The notes under the pieces: generated by a model
Database searches by the model: none
The model's input: only the letters and a program-made list of their open reading frames with translations
Told to the model about the DNA's origin: nothing
Position numbers and translations under genes: made by a program
Shown: positions 1 to 9,135 of the stretch, one piece after another
How the letters are laid out: each line of letters begins with the position of its first letter
How positions within the stretch are numbered: position 1 is the first letter of the stretch
DNA from: Tenacibaculum sp. AHE14PA
GTDB taxonomy: Bacteria; Bacteroidota; Bacteroidia; Flavobacteriales; Flavobacteriaceae
DNA: 64,000 bases
Assembly: GCF_019278465.1 (NCBI RefSeq)
Contig: NZ_CP058983.1
Location: 1,301,501-1,365,500 of the forward strand
Reading direction: 5' to 3'

Positions 1-67
1 AATATTCAACGCGGAATATATTCTAACTTTGATTAAAAATTTAACGTAATAAAATACTGCTTACAAC
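1..67. other. 3' tail of truncated cassette C1
   Basis: This is the end of a cassette whose start lies outside the window. It finishes with ttacaac (61-67), the R'' box of attC-like site 1, which the integrative element then splits. No gene is visible. By the rule seen in the rest of the array, the missing cassette start should read GTTGTAAGCA. Confidence 0.6.
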
Positions 68-74
68 ACCGTGT
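63..74. repeat. attL core direct repeat
   Basis: ACAACACCGTGT, identical to 15582-15593. To its left is the R'' side of attC-like site 1 (ttacaac); to its right the sequence stops resembling an attC site. Confidence 0.75.
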
Positions 75-134
75 TGTGTAGATAACACTCTATGTACCTT
101 TATTTTAATAGTAATAAAAAGATTTATTAAAAAA

Positions 135-154
135 GGGTACAACATAGGTACAAC
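135..154. repeat. Candidate recombinase arm-binding repeat, left
   Basis: The segment contains two GGTACAAC units separated by AT and matches 15449-15468 at 18 of 20 positions, in the same orientation, close to the opposite end of the element. Paired repeats near both ends are typical arm-type sites for tyrosine recombinases. This role is inferred. Confidence 0.5.
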
Positions 155-204
155 TTTTAAACTATAAAATTGAGAAGTAAAAACAATGACCTAAAAGCAT
201 AAAA

Positions 205-233
205 AAACCGTTACAAACACATTGTAACGGTTT
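205..233 (-). terminator. Rho-independent terminator after the DUF6266 gene
   Basis: An 11-bp perfect stem, AAACCGTTACA (205-215) with TGTAACGGTTT (223-233), has a 7-nt loop. Read on the minus strand it is followed by a run of T, directly downstream of the stop codon at 264. Confidence 0.8.
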
Positions 234-263
234 CTTATTGTATGTACTTATGCTTAAAAGTTA

Positions 264-905
264 TTAAGCTGCCGTACCAGAGCCTAAATACACACTATTC
301 GATACTTGCTTTCCGTCGTCTGAAACGAAAGCCATAAACATTTCAACTGCATCACCTGCATAAGTAGCTGGAATATTTACTACTTCTGAACCTATAATTC
401 TTCTTGTTCCCTCTAAAATATACATCGATTCTTTTTTACTTGGATTGTAAACTAAAACCATTGATTTATCAACTGTACTTGCATTACCTTCTGCTGAATT
501 ATCATCCCATGCAAAAGATACTTGACCTGGTACTGATAAATCAACTGATGGATTTAATGGAATGGATAATGAACCTCTACTTAATAATGCGTTAGCATAA
601 TCTATTACAAAATCTGGTGCAACACCCCCTACTCCGTTATTTAACACATAAGACATCGCAGCATTAAATTCTGTTTTCTTTGTTGCAAACGCTTTATAAC
701 CAACTTTTAAAAATGCTTTATTTGGCTGTAAATATTCCAACGTAGCACTAAACTTATTACGTTGATTCACTTGCCCCTCTGTACGAGGATTTGCCACGCT
801 TGATGGCTTAATTCTGATGTAGTCAATACCTTTCCAACTACCACCAATTACGTTACCTACCTTTCCTGATAAGCCTCCTAAAATTCCTTGGGATATTTTC
901 CCCAT
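264..905 (-). CDS. DUF6266 family protein
   Basis: 213 aa with ATG start. The N-terminus MGKISQGILGGLSGKVGNVI and the following block with NPRTEGQVNQRNKF match what I recall of DUF6266, a family of unknown function common in Bacteroidota. There is no signal peptide or membrane segment. The gene is the last of the element on this strand and is followed by a strong terminator at 205-233. A 122-bp gap separates it from the upstream small protein gene, which is often its neighbour in flavobacteria. Family assignment is from recognition; function is unknown. Confidence 0.75.
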   Translation of the reverse strand: MGKISQGILGGLSGKVGNVIGGSWKGIDYIRIKPSSVANPRTEGQVNQRNKFSATLEYLQPNKAFLKVGYKAFATKKTEFNAAMSYVLNNGVGGVAPDFVIDYANALLSRGSLSIPLNPSVDLSVPGQVSFAWDDNSAEGNASTVDKSMVLVYNPSKKESMYILEGTRRIIGSEVVNIPATYAGDAVEMFMAFVSDDGKQVSNSVYLGSGTAA

Positions 906-1027
906 AACTATATAAATTTAAAATTAATACTCTCTCGGATTTGGTACGGGCTTGATATTGCTTTTAAACTTTGTTTACCTCTATAATATAACGAAAATTA
1001 TGCCACCTTGTACTTACTTTTAATCGT

Positions 1028-1483
1028 TTAGATGCCTTTGCATTTTGCTTCATTGGTTTGCTTTAACTCGATGCAATTACGTATGTAGGCAACCTTTAAA
1101 ACTGCCATTTTATCAATGACATTTTGTAACTCTTTTTCTTTTTTACTGATTACCTCAACAATCTTGATATGCTTTTGCAGCTTATTAGTAGTACTCATGA
1201 CTGAGTTAAAACCTTTTTTAAGCGTGTTTCTACAATCATCTATTGTAATAAACGGAATAACACTCCCTTTTAAATAATAAGCGTAAAAACCACCTATTTG
1301 CAACATCATAGATAAGTGAAACAATGTGTTTTTTACTTCTTCGGTTGCAGTAGTGACTACAAAACAATTAGGACAAGATTTTAAGAGCGGTTTTCCGCTG
1401 TTTAGACCTTTATTTAGGATGAAAAAATGAGGGTTTGAGTAGGTTTTTCCGATGCGGTGTGTTTTCAGTTCAAAAGTTGACAT
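1028..1483 (-). CDS. Small conserved protein, DUF6943-like
   Basis: 151 aa. The N-terminal stretch with YSNPHFFILNKGLNSGKPLL and a CPNCF pair resembles DUF6943 proteins, which I recall as accompanying DUF6266 genes in flavobacteria. The C-terminal third is lysine- and glutamate-rich and probably helical. No catalytic motif or signal peptide is seen. It shares strand and neighbourhood with the DUF6266 gene, so both may belong to one accessory module of the integrative element. Family name is a moderate-confidence recollection; function is unknown. Confidence 0.6.
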   Translation of the reverse strand: MSTFELKTHRIGKTYSNPHFFILNKGLNSGKPLLKSCPNCFVVTTATEEVKNTLFHLSMMLQIGGFYAYYLKGSVIPFITIDDCRNTLKKGFNSVMSTTNKLQKHIKIVEVISKKEKELQNVIDKMAVLKVAYIRNCIELKQTNEAKCKGI

Positions 1484-2502
1484 AGCTATCCAATTTAAAA
1501 TTCGCTTCGCGCTATTAATTTTGAAATTGAAAAAAAAGATGTGCTACCGAAAAGTGCCTTGGGTAAGGCTGTCAAGGTTTTTGGGTAAAAGTTTTTAGGA
1601 TTGACTGTTTACTTTTAAAGAAGAATATTGTGAAAAAAGTTTTATCCAAAACCCATAGGGCTTGACCTTTATAGCCTTAAAGCGTTGGCTAAAGCTAGGC
1701 ACTTATATTTGCTGCCTTTTTTATTCTTTTTTGTTGCAAATACAGTTGTTACCTTTTTTATTTTTTAATGAAGTGAAACAAACAAAGACTTGAGATAAGG
1801 AATACTTGACTTAACGATGGTTTTGTGCAGCTTGAATGAGCTAAGAAATAAAAACAATAGTAAAATACGTAGTGCGCTGGCAGTAGCGGAAATATGTGTG
1901 TGCTTATTTATTAATTGCTACCACTGTTTTAACTTGATTATCGTTTTAATTTAAAGTTGTGTTTTTTTGCTTATATGTTAGTGTAAATAAGCATACTCTT
2001 ATTTGGATGGTTTTTATTTTTATAGGTGTTATAACGATTTGTTTAATAGTAATTATACTTACCAAGCAATACTAAATACTTGCTTTTATATTACTAAAAA
2101 AACACTTATAAAATTAATGCATAGGGTTGGAATTATTGTAAAACACCTCAACTATTGTTATTGTGTTTGACTGTATGCGGCTGTTTAGCGGCTATTTTAC
2201 ATAATGACCGTTATAAACCCTGTAGTTTACGAAAGAGGGGTATAACTACGCGTTATGTAACTTAGCTTTGGGTTGGTTTTGTGGCGGAATAGTTGTTTTG
2301 AGCGTTGGCAATAGCTCTTTGCTTTTTTATTGTACCAATTTATTAAAATAGATACTTTTAAATAAAAGAAGCAATGTGCTATTATAGCGTTGGCTACAAC
2401 TATTGTGACATAAAACCAACTATGTGGTGGCGCGCGGAACAACACAAAAGACAGAGGATTTTTGCTTTTTTGCAAAATGCTGGGTTTTGGGTTGTGGGGA
2501 TT
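1484..2502. other. About 1 kb without a supported gene
   Basis: This is the only long gene-poor stretch of the integrative element. A minus-strand reading frame at 2227-2475 (82 aa) has an unlikely composition and no recognisable family, so I do not call it. The stretch holds a long imperfect inverted repeat (1552-1704), listed separately. It could hold an origin of transfer or a structured RNA, but nothing decisive is visible. Confidence 0.5.
1552..1704. repeat. Long imperfect inverted repeat
   Basis: AAGTGCC (1552-1558) pairs with GGCACTT (1698-1704). Inner segments also pair imperfectly: AAGGCT with AGCCTT, and TCAAGG- and TTGGGT-type blocks with CTTGA and ACCCA blocks. The result would be an extended hairpin of about 150 nt in the gene-free region of the element. 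A role as oriT, replication origin or structured RNA is possible but not shown. Confidence 0.4.
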
Positions 2503-3435
2503 TTATTGCCATAAAGGTTCTGTTTCCCAATCATCAGTATAACCTAATGCTTTTCTATCTACTAATGGATATTGAGTAAACAAATCGTCTAATTTTTCTT
2601 TGAAAGAATTCATAGGATTAACGGATTGTAAAAGATATTTTAACATACATAAAACAAAATAAGTGCGCTTTTTTATATGAACTCTATTCTGCGTACGTGT
2701 ATCCATATTATAACAATTAACAATCCAATCTAATGAGGTTTGCTCTGGAACAGTAGCTTTTATTTTTAAATTTTTATTCCATAGCCTACTATGATGTGCA
2801 CAAGTATTTCTAATATAAACTAATGTGTGAAGCCAAGTGACAAAAACATCATCCCTTAAGCCAAATTTTTGAGAAATATTTCTTTTCGTTCGACCTCCTT
2901 TAAGGTTAGAATAAATATATGATAAGCTACCAAAAGAACAAACCTCTAAAGCCATCCAACTAGGTGGTAGTTCTTCTATATATTTATTTTTATAATTAGT
3001 TATAAACAACTCATTACTTCTATTAACCTCATTAAACATTTTGCTTATATCACGGGTATGTTGTGAATGAGATTTGAAATTATTTGTATCGGATAACCAA
3101 AAAACACCCCAACTATGAGAACATTCATACGAAATAACTGCTCGTATAGCTACTTCAATTTTTTCAATTTGATTTAAAATTAAAAGACGTAATTCACGAT
3201 CAAATTTATACAACTCGAATGCTTGATTAAAGTGAGCATCAGCCTTAAACCTGTGGTCTGTTTTAGGATTAGCTAGCAGTGTATACCAATAACCAGATAA
3301 CCTGTAATAACTTAATTTTTCTAAAAGATGTAATGCTTTTTCTTCACAACCTTCAAAAGATAATCCTCTCGAAGATAAACGCTCAAATTGTTGTTGATAT
3401 GATAATGGTGGTTTTGAGTAATTTTCCTTAGTCAT
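2503..3435 (-). CDS. Abi_2 (AbiD/AbiF-like) abortive infection protein
   Basis: 310 aa. Features of the Abi_2 family are visible: an N-terminal KPPLSYQQQFERL block, LLEKLSYYRLSGYWYTLL, FELYKFDRELRLLILNQIEKIE, and near the C-terminus a RNTCAHHSRLWN motif, which is the R-X4-6-H signature of HEPN ribonucleases. Family members trigger abortive infection, probably by cleaving RNA. It is the last gene of the hsdM-to-hsdR run on the minus strand, 92 bp below hsdR, as commonly seen beside type I R-M loci. The activity here is inferred from the family. Confidence 0.88.
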   Translation of the reverse strand: MTKENYSKPPLSYQQQFERLSSRGLSFEGCEEKALHLLEKLSYYRLSGYWYTLLANPKTDHRFKADAHFNQAFELYKFDRELRLLILNQIEKIEVAIRAVISYECSHSWGVFWLSDTNNFKSHSQHTRDISKMFNEVNRSNELFITNYKNKYIEELPPSWMALEVCSFGSLSYIYSNLKGGRTKRNISQKFGLRDDVFVTWLHTLVYIRNTCAHHSRLWNKNLKIKATVPEQTSLDWIVNCYNMDTRTQNRVHIKKRTYFVLCMLKYLLQSVNPMNSFKEKLDDLFTQYPLVDRKALGYTDDWETEPLWQ

Positions 3436-3527
3436 AGTTAAATATAAGGCAAAAAAAAACTCACCCTGAGCGCGCTGTTCTAATGGGAAGCGGGGTAAGT
3501 ATGTTGCTGCAAAATTACAAAAAAATT

Positions 3528-6380
3528 TTAATTATCTACACCATTAATAAAAGTTTTTACAAAGTCTTTTATTTTTTCGGTTATTCTGGTGCTTATTGAT
3601 TCTCTTTGCAGGACACTTGGTTGCTTTTCTAATGCTTCAATAACTTCATCTTCGGTTGCCATTCTACCTGTGAATAGAAAATCGTTTATGATGTCTTCTA
3701 CTTTATCTTGTTTTAACGCTTCTGCCTTACTTAAATCTTGTAAAGCCTTTTTAGTTTCTAATTGCCAATAGTTTTTAAATTCATCTTCAATAGCTTCACT
3801 ATCGTTTATTTTAGGTAGATTATTTTGAATGAACTTCTCTATTAAAACTCGTTTACTTCTTAATTCAGATTCTCCAGCTATTAAATCTATAATCTGTTTT
3901 TTCTGTTTTGCTTGGTCTTTTGGTTTAGCATCTTTTAATTGTGCTAACAACTTCATTATATAAGCAACATTAATTTCATCACGATGTATTAACTCTAATT
4001 CAAAATCAATTTCATCTAAAATAGATACTGTTTCCTTTTGGTTATTTGTTTTTATCTTATCGTAAAGGTCTAAATATTTACTTGTGTAATCTGCAAACTC
4101 TTGGTCTTTCATATAGGTATCATCAAATGAAAATTCTACAAATGATGATAATATATTTTTTAATCGCATTATTTCTCTAAATGCTTTTGCAAATTCTAAT
4201 TCATCTTCTTCAGTAACTAAATCGTTTACACTATCTACAGTTGGTGCAATAGCCATTAATACTTTATAAGCTTCATTAAATTTCGCTATTTGCTCATCGT
4301 ATGGTGCTATAATTATAGTTTCTTGAGCGTTTTTATCAGAAAACAAAGCGATAGCATCGTCTGTGTTCTGTTTTAGATTACGGAATGCTAAAATATTACC
4401 TTGTGATTTCTTTTCGTTTAAGATTCTATTAGTACGAGAATACGCTTGTATTAAACCGTGATAGTTTAAGTTTTTATCTACATATAGCGTATTTAAGGAC
4501 TTACTATCAAAACCTGTAAGAAACATATTAACGACTAATAATATATCAATTTGCTTGTTTTTAACACGTTTAGAAATATCCTTTTTATAGTTAAGAAAAG
4601 TGTTACCATCTCTTGCCGAATGTTTTGAACCAAATTGTTTATTATAATCGTTTATATACTCGTCTAATTTATCCTTACGAGGTATGCTTCCGTAATTCGC
4701 TGTTGGTTCTGCTGCCATCATCATATCTGGAAAATCTTCCTCTACAATTTCGCCGTTAGCATCGGCATCTTCTGGATTGGCTGCATAAGAAAAGATAGTT
4801 GCAATATTTAAACGGTGCTCTCCTGCTTCTTTTTTAGCCTTTAATAACTCGTAATATTTTATTAGAATATCTACACTACTTACACAAAACATTGCTGTAA
4901 ATGCTCTGTGATGTGTTTTACGATTGTGATTTGCTATTATATAATTTGTAATAGCATTTAAATAATCATCACTTTCATAGACTTCTTGCTTATCTATATC
5001 TTCTACTTTGGTATCATCTACACCCTCTTTAGATTTAAATACATTGTAATACTCTATTGAGAATTTTAATACATTTTCATCTCTAATAGCATCTGTAATT
5101 ACGTATTGATGTAAACACTCGTGAAATAGGTTTGCAGTTGTTTGTTTGATACTCTTTTTACTAATCGCATTTTTAACAAATATTGGTGTTCCTGTAAAAC
5201 CAAATAATTGATGATTGGTAAAGAAATTCACAATACGTTTGTGTGTATCACCAAATTGAGAACGATGACATTCATCGAATATAAAAACTACTTTTTCGTC
5301 TTTTAAAGCTTCAATCTGCTTTCTAAATTTTGCTTTTGAAATAGCACTATTTAGTTTTTGAATTGTTGTAACTAATAAAGGTCTGTTATTATCTAAAAAT
5401 TGATTGATAAGCATTTTGGTGTTTTCTGTACCATCAATACTCTCTTTGTCGAATGCTTGAAATTCTCTAACAGTTTGGTCGTCTAAATCTTGTCTATCTA
5501 CTACAAATACTACTTTTTTAATTTTAGGATTATTTGTTAATATCTGACTTGCCTTAAATGACGTTAACGTTTTACCTGAACCTGTGGTGTGCCATATATA
5601 ACCGTTTTTATCAGAATTTTTAACTCTATCTATAATTGATTCTACTGCATAATACTGATACGGTCTAAGTATCATTAGCTTTTTATCACTTTCGTGTAAA
5701 ACAGTATACTTTGTAATCATTTTAGCAATATGACAAGGCTCTAAAAAGATGCTTGTAAACTTATCTAATTGTGTGATTTTTTTATTCTTTTCGTCACTCC
5801 AAAAAGATGTAAACTTGAAACTTTGCTTTTGACTATTTGCATAGTATTTGGTATCTACACCATTACTAATTACAAATATTTGCACATAATTAAACAGGGC
5901 ATTATTAGATGCAAAAGACTCTTTTTGATAACGCTGTATTTGATTAAATGCTTCTTTAAGTTCAATCCCTCTACGTTTTAATTCTATTTGTACTAATGGT
6001 AAACCATTGATAAGAATAGTCACATCGTAACGATTTTCTCTTTTACCATTAATTGTAATTTGATTGGTTACTTGGAATTGATTTTGACACCAGAAGTCTT
6101 GATTAACAAACTCTATATACGCCTTCTCACCGTTATCTTTATGTAATACATATTTATCTCTTAAAGTTTTAGCTTTATCGAAAATGTTACCTTTAGAAAG
6201 GTGTATTAATATACGTTCAAACTCGGAAGCAGTAAAGGTTATTTTATTATGCTTCTCTAATTGTGATTTTAGATTGCTTAATAAATCCTCTTCTGTTTTT
6301 ATAACAACTGATTTATGGCCTAAACTAATTAATTGAGTTATTAAATTGTTTTCTAAAACTTGTTCTGGTTGTGTTGTCAT
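3528..6380 (-). CDS. hsdR: Type I restriction enzyme R subunit
   Basis: 950 aa, full length for the family. An N-terminal nuclease domain carries the RYDV...VQIELKRRG block (D119, E133, K135). The motor has Walker A GSGKT at about 267-271 and a DECH box at 369-372, followed by the second helicase half (FLTGFDSK, YSRTNRI). It cleaves DNA at a distance after ATP-driven translocation when the HsdMS target is unmethylated. The start codon abuts the stop of the SecB-like gene upstream, so it is probably translated from the same operon message as hsdM and hsdS. It appears intact. Confidence 0.96.
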   Translation of the reverse strand: MTTQPEQVLENNLITQLISLGHKSVVIKTEEDLLSNLKSQLEKHNKITFTASEFERILIHLSKGNIFDKAKTLRDKYVLHKDNGEKAYIEFVNQDFWCQNQFQVTNQITINGKRENRYDVTILINGLPLVQIELKRRGIELKEAFNQIQRYQKESFASNNALFNYVQIFVISNGVDTKYYANSQKQSFKFTSFWSDEKNKKITQLDKFTSIFLEPCHIAKMITKYTVLHESDKKLMILRPYQYYAVESIIDRVKNSDKNGYIWHTTGSGKTLTSFKASQILTNNPKIKKVVFVVDRQDLDDQTVREFQAFDKESIDGTENTKMLINQFLDNNRPLLVTTIQKLNSAISKAKFRKQIEALKDEKVVFIFDECHRSQFGDTHKRIVNFFTNHQLFGFTGTPIFVKNAISKKSIKQTTANLFHECLHQYVITDAIRDENVLKFSIEYYNVFKSKEGVDDTKVEDIDKQEVYESDDYLNAITNYIIANHNRKTHHRAFTAMFCVSSVDILIKYYELLKAKKEAGEHRLNIATIFSYAANPEDADANGEIVEEDFPDMMMAAEPTANYGSIPRKDKLDEYINDYNKQFGSKHSARDGNTFLNYKKDISKRVKNKQIDILLVVNMFLTGFDSKSLNTLYVDKNLNYHGLIQAYSRTNRILNEKKSQGNILAFRNLKQNTDDAIALFSDKNAQETIIIAPYDEQIAKFNEAYKVLMAIAPTVDSVNDLVTEEDELEFAKAFREIMRLKNILSSFVEFSFDDTYMKDQEFADYTSKYLDLYDKIKTNNQKETVSILDEIDFELELIHRDEINVAYIMKLLAQLKDAKPKDQAKQKKQIIDLIAGESELRSKRVLIEKFIQNNLPKINDSEAIEDEFKNYWQLETKKALQDLSKAEALKQDKVEDIINDFLFTGRMATEDEVIEALEKQPSVLQRESISTRITEKIKDFVKTFINGVDN

Positions 6381-6818
6381 TTATTCTTTTTCTAAATCGA
6401 AACTTTCATCTTTTGTTATAATATCAATGACGTTTATTGTCGGTAAGAAAAATTTATTATAAGGTGTATTTTCTGTCTTTGAGTGTAAAACACCTCTAGC
6501 GGTCCCTAATGTTATTACACCTAAATGTTGTAAAAAACCTTTTTTAAACTTTAATTTATTTTTTGCACCTATAAAACCTTTCCAAGCATTTTCCTCTATT
6601 TCAAACTCACAATTAAGTTTTAAAATAATAATAGGAGATTTCTCTAACTCAAATTGCAAATGAAAGAAACATGCTACTAACCTATTTTCTTCATTAATAC
6701 CAAAACCATTATTAATATTAAGTTGAACATCTAGTTCGTTTTCTTCTATAATTTCCTTATCAATAGTAGCAAATTCCTCTGTATTAATTTTTCTTAATGC
6801 AAAACCAACTTCTTTCAT
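6381..6818 (-). CDS. SecB-like chaperone of a probable toxin-antitoxin-chaperone module
   Basis: 145 aa. The C-terminal block with TARGVLHSKTENTPYN and FLPTIN resembles SecB-like folds, in which a conserved ARG...T...LP segment follows the beta-sheet core. In TAC modules such a chaperone stabilises the antitoxin. The gene overlaps the HTH gene upstream by 4 bp and abuts hsdR downstream, so it sits between hsdS and hsdR together with two other small genes. Assignment rests on the motif and the gene order; a structure prediction would test it. Confidence 0.6.
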   Translation of the reverse strand: MKEVGFALRKINTEEFATIDKEIIEENELDVQLNINNGFGINEENRLVACFFHLQFELEKSPIIILKLNCEFEIEENAWKGFIGAKNKLKFKKGFLQHLGVITLGTARGVLHSKTENTPYNKFFLPTINVIDIITKDESFDLEKE

Positions 6819-7315
6819 GATTGAAGAGCGTATTTATTAGTATTTGTTAATGATGTTGACTTATTATGTAAAGGAATCAGCTTAGCTTCTTTTTTCGGTG
6901 TTCTTTTTTTATACTCAACTTTACCTTTTCTATGATACATTATTACTCTTTCAATAAAAGATGTACGTTTTAAAATTTTTGTTTGTGCTTTAGTTGTTTC
7001 CATCAAACTAATAGACAATACTGCTTCTAGTTTATATATTGTTTCTAAAGTGAAATTTTCTTTACCTTTTACCCACTTACTAATTTGTTGGGCAGACACA
7101 CCTAATTGACTAGCTAACTGTGCTTGATTTGAAGGTGCAATTTGATTTGTTTTATTCTCTCTTAATTTTCTTAATATTTTAAGAGCGATAGCTTGAGATT
7201 TTTTCAACCATTCTTGATTATCGGCTCTATACTTAGCGTCTTCTAACCATTGGCTTTTATTTCCTTTAGTTAAAGTATTTAATTTTGCTATGATTTCTTT
7301 TCTATTCTTCTCCAT
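6815..7315 (-). CDS. XRE-family HTH antitoxin of the TAC trio
   Basis: 166 aa. A canonical HTH_3 domain is centred on QAQLASQLGVSAQQISKWVK, with KENFTLETIYKLEAVL as its last helices. The basic C-terminal tail ending near KYALQS may be the chaperone-addiction segment described for TAC antitoxins. It overlaps the putative toxin gene by 14 bp and the SecB-like gene by 4 bp, indicating translational coupling. It probably binds toxin and autoregulates the operon. The antitoxin role is inferred from order and domain. Confidence 0.7.
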   Translation of the reverse strand: MEKNRKEIIAKLNTLTKGNKSQWLEDAKYRADNQEWLKKSQAIALKILRKLRENKTNQIAPSNQAQLASQLGVSAQQISKWVKGKENFTLETIYKLEAVLSISLMETTKAQTKILKRTSFIERVIMYHRKGKVEYKKRTPKKEAKLIPLHNKSTSLTNTNKYALQS

Positions 7316-7883
7316 AACTTCCTAATTCTATATAACCTAAATCATCTTCATCAACGATGAAGTTTTCTTTTAAGTATTCGGTTGTTGCTTTTAACTTTTT
7401 TAGTTCATCTTTTAGATGTTCTGGTGTCATATCTTTAGTTAGTTTAATTCCACCACCAGAAACAAAATATACATTCTCGATTAATCTTATTGCATAAATT
7501 CTAAGCCAAGATTTATGTTTTACTCCATATGCTTTACTTTCAATGTAATCATTATTTAAAATATCTTTATGTAAAGATTTAAATACTACTTTCTCTAAGG
7601 TATTTTCTTCATCTGGATTGCAAATACTATTTTCAGCAGATTCTCTAATTTTTTGTTCAAACTTAGACGCTTCGTTAGTTGTTCTTAAGATGGCGTCTTC
7701 AATTGATACATCTTTATAAAATCCTTCTGCTAAATCCTTTTTGTTATTTTCAAAAAAACCTTCTAAATACTCTATATCTTGCCATTGGTCAAATAGCATT
7801 TTAAACTCATCATATGGTTTTCCATCATATTGGACAGAATATAAACTGTCATTTACTATTGCAAATATATCAACTATTTTCAT
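7302..7883 (-). CDS. Putative toxin of the TAC trio
   Basis: 193 aa. The central KSWLRIYAIRLIENVYFVSGG and KLTKDM segments resemble the beta-strand core of RelE/HigB-like proteins that precede HTH genes in Bacteroidota. Order and overlap (toxin, then HTH, then SecB-like) match HigBA-type TAC modules. It lies 34 bp after hsdS. No catalytic residue can be named with certainty. If real, it would be an mRNA interferase kept silent by its partners. An alternative is a non-toxic accessory protein of the restriction locus. Confidence 0.5.
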   Translation of the reverse strand: MKIVDIFAIVNDSLYSVQYDGKPYDEFKMLFDQWQDIEYLEGFFENNKKDLAEGFYKDVSIEDAILRTTNEASKFEQKIRESAENSICNPDEENTLEKVVFKSLHKDILNNDYIESKAYGVKHKSWLRIYAIRLIENVYFVSGGGIKLTKDMTPEHLKDELKKLKATTEYLKENFIVDEDDLGYIELGSYGEE

Positions 7884-7917
7884 ATAATCAACCTGTAGGT
7901 TTACTTATTAACATTTT

Positions 7918-9132
7918 TTAAACAAACATTTTTTGCAATAATCCTTTTTTAAAGCTCTTACTATTTTCTATTTTGGTATTTAAGGCTTTTATTTTTACAT
8001 CTATATCTGATAAGAAATTGGCTATTTTAATTTGTTCCGCTATACAAGGAAAAGGAACTTTAAACTTTTTTAAATCACCTCCATTAATAGAATTAATAGT
8101 AGCGCCTAAATTTTTATGAACTTCTTTTTTATAATATTGACTGTCGAAAAAATGAAATAAAAATCGATTATAATTACTTCGATAAACTGTCATAAATGCT
8201 CCAAATGCTAAACCAATATGTTCTTCTTTTATGATAGCATTCTTGCCTATTAATCTTTTACTACCATTTCTAACACAAATTAAAATATCATTTAATTTTA
8301 CTGGATTAAACTTACCTTCTTCAACATTTACAAAAACATTATCATTTAAAGCTATTAATCGCTTTTTCACGTTAGAAGAACGTAATACCAAAACGCCATT
8401 TTCATCTATATCGTTAGGGCTATATGTTAAACCACTTACTATCGAACCTATTTCCCCCAACCTCTTCTCTTCCCAAACAGGAAACTCATTACCCTCATCA
8501 TCTTTAAATCTTAGTTCCTGATTAAATATTTTTTTCGTTACACCTTTTTTGTAATGTTCTAAAAGTTCTTTCTTTTTGGTTAGTTTGGTAATTTTATCAT
8601 CTACATCTGTAAGGAATGATGCTATTTTTTGTTGTTCTGTTAGGGGTGGAACTATCAACTTTGTAGCTTTAATAGTCCTTAATGATAAGTTCATTATAGT
8701 ACTACCTGTTAATTCTGAAAGAAAATATTTCTTAATCTTTGGTGTTTGAAGAATATAATAATAGAAATTTATAGGTAAATCCTTCTGAAGATTTATATAA
8801 CAAGCACTTTTACCCAAAACAATATTTTCATTATTGTAAAACGCAAGATTGCCAATTGTACCATTTATAGATAGTAAAATAGAATTTTTACTTAAGGGTC
8901 TTTTATGTTTTTTAAACTCCTCTAATGATACCTTTTTTGTATTTTCATTTATGCTAATTGAACCATTAACAAGATTATTACCATTTACAAAATAATATTC
9001 TCCATTTAAGTCATAATTTGGTGTCGAATGAATACCATCACTAATTTTTGTAGTGATTTTTTCTAAAACTACTTTATCCCAATCATCATTATAATACGGA
9101 AACCTCAATTGTGGTATTAATTGTTTTTCCAT
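7918..9132 (-). CDS. hsdS: Type I restriction enzyme specificity subunit
   Basis: 404 aa. Two target-recognition domains are each followed by a conserved helical spacer: LTEQQKIASFLTDVDDKITK near residue 165 and AEQIKIANFLSDIDVKIKAL near the end. These repeats are the hallmark of HsdS. It determines the bipartite DNA sequence recognised by the HsdM/HsdR complex. It starts 3 bp after hsdM ends, so they are coupled. Both domains look complete and no internal inverted repeat for phase shuffling was noticed. Confidence 0.95.
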   Translation of the reverse strand: MEKQLIPQLRFPYYNDDWDKVVLEKITTKISDGIHSTPNYDLNGEYYFVNGNNLVNGSISINENTKKVSLEEFKKHKRPLSKNSILLSINGTIGNLAFYNNENIVLGKSACYINLQKDLPINFYYYILQTPKIKKYFLSELTGSTIMNLSLRTIKATKLIVPPLTEQQKIASFLTDVDDKITKLTKKKELLEHYKKGVTKKIFNQELRFKDDEGNEFPVWEEKRLGEIGSIVSGLTYSPNDIDENGVLVLRSSNVKKRLIALNDNVFVNVEEGKFNPVKLNDILICVRNGSKRLIGKNAIIKEEHIGLAFGAFMTVYRSNYNRFLFHFFDSQYYKKEVHKNLGATINSINGGDLKKFKVPFPCIAEQIKIANFLSDIDVKIKALNTKIENSKSFKKGLLQKMFV

Positions 9133-9135
9133 AAT

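Noticed and set aside
2227..2475. 82-aa minus-strand frame near the Abi_2 gene
   Set aside because: Composition and lack of any domain suggest chance; it lies in an otherwise gene-free repeat-containing stretch.
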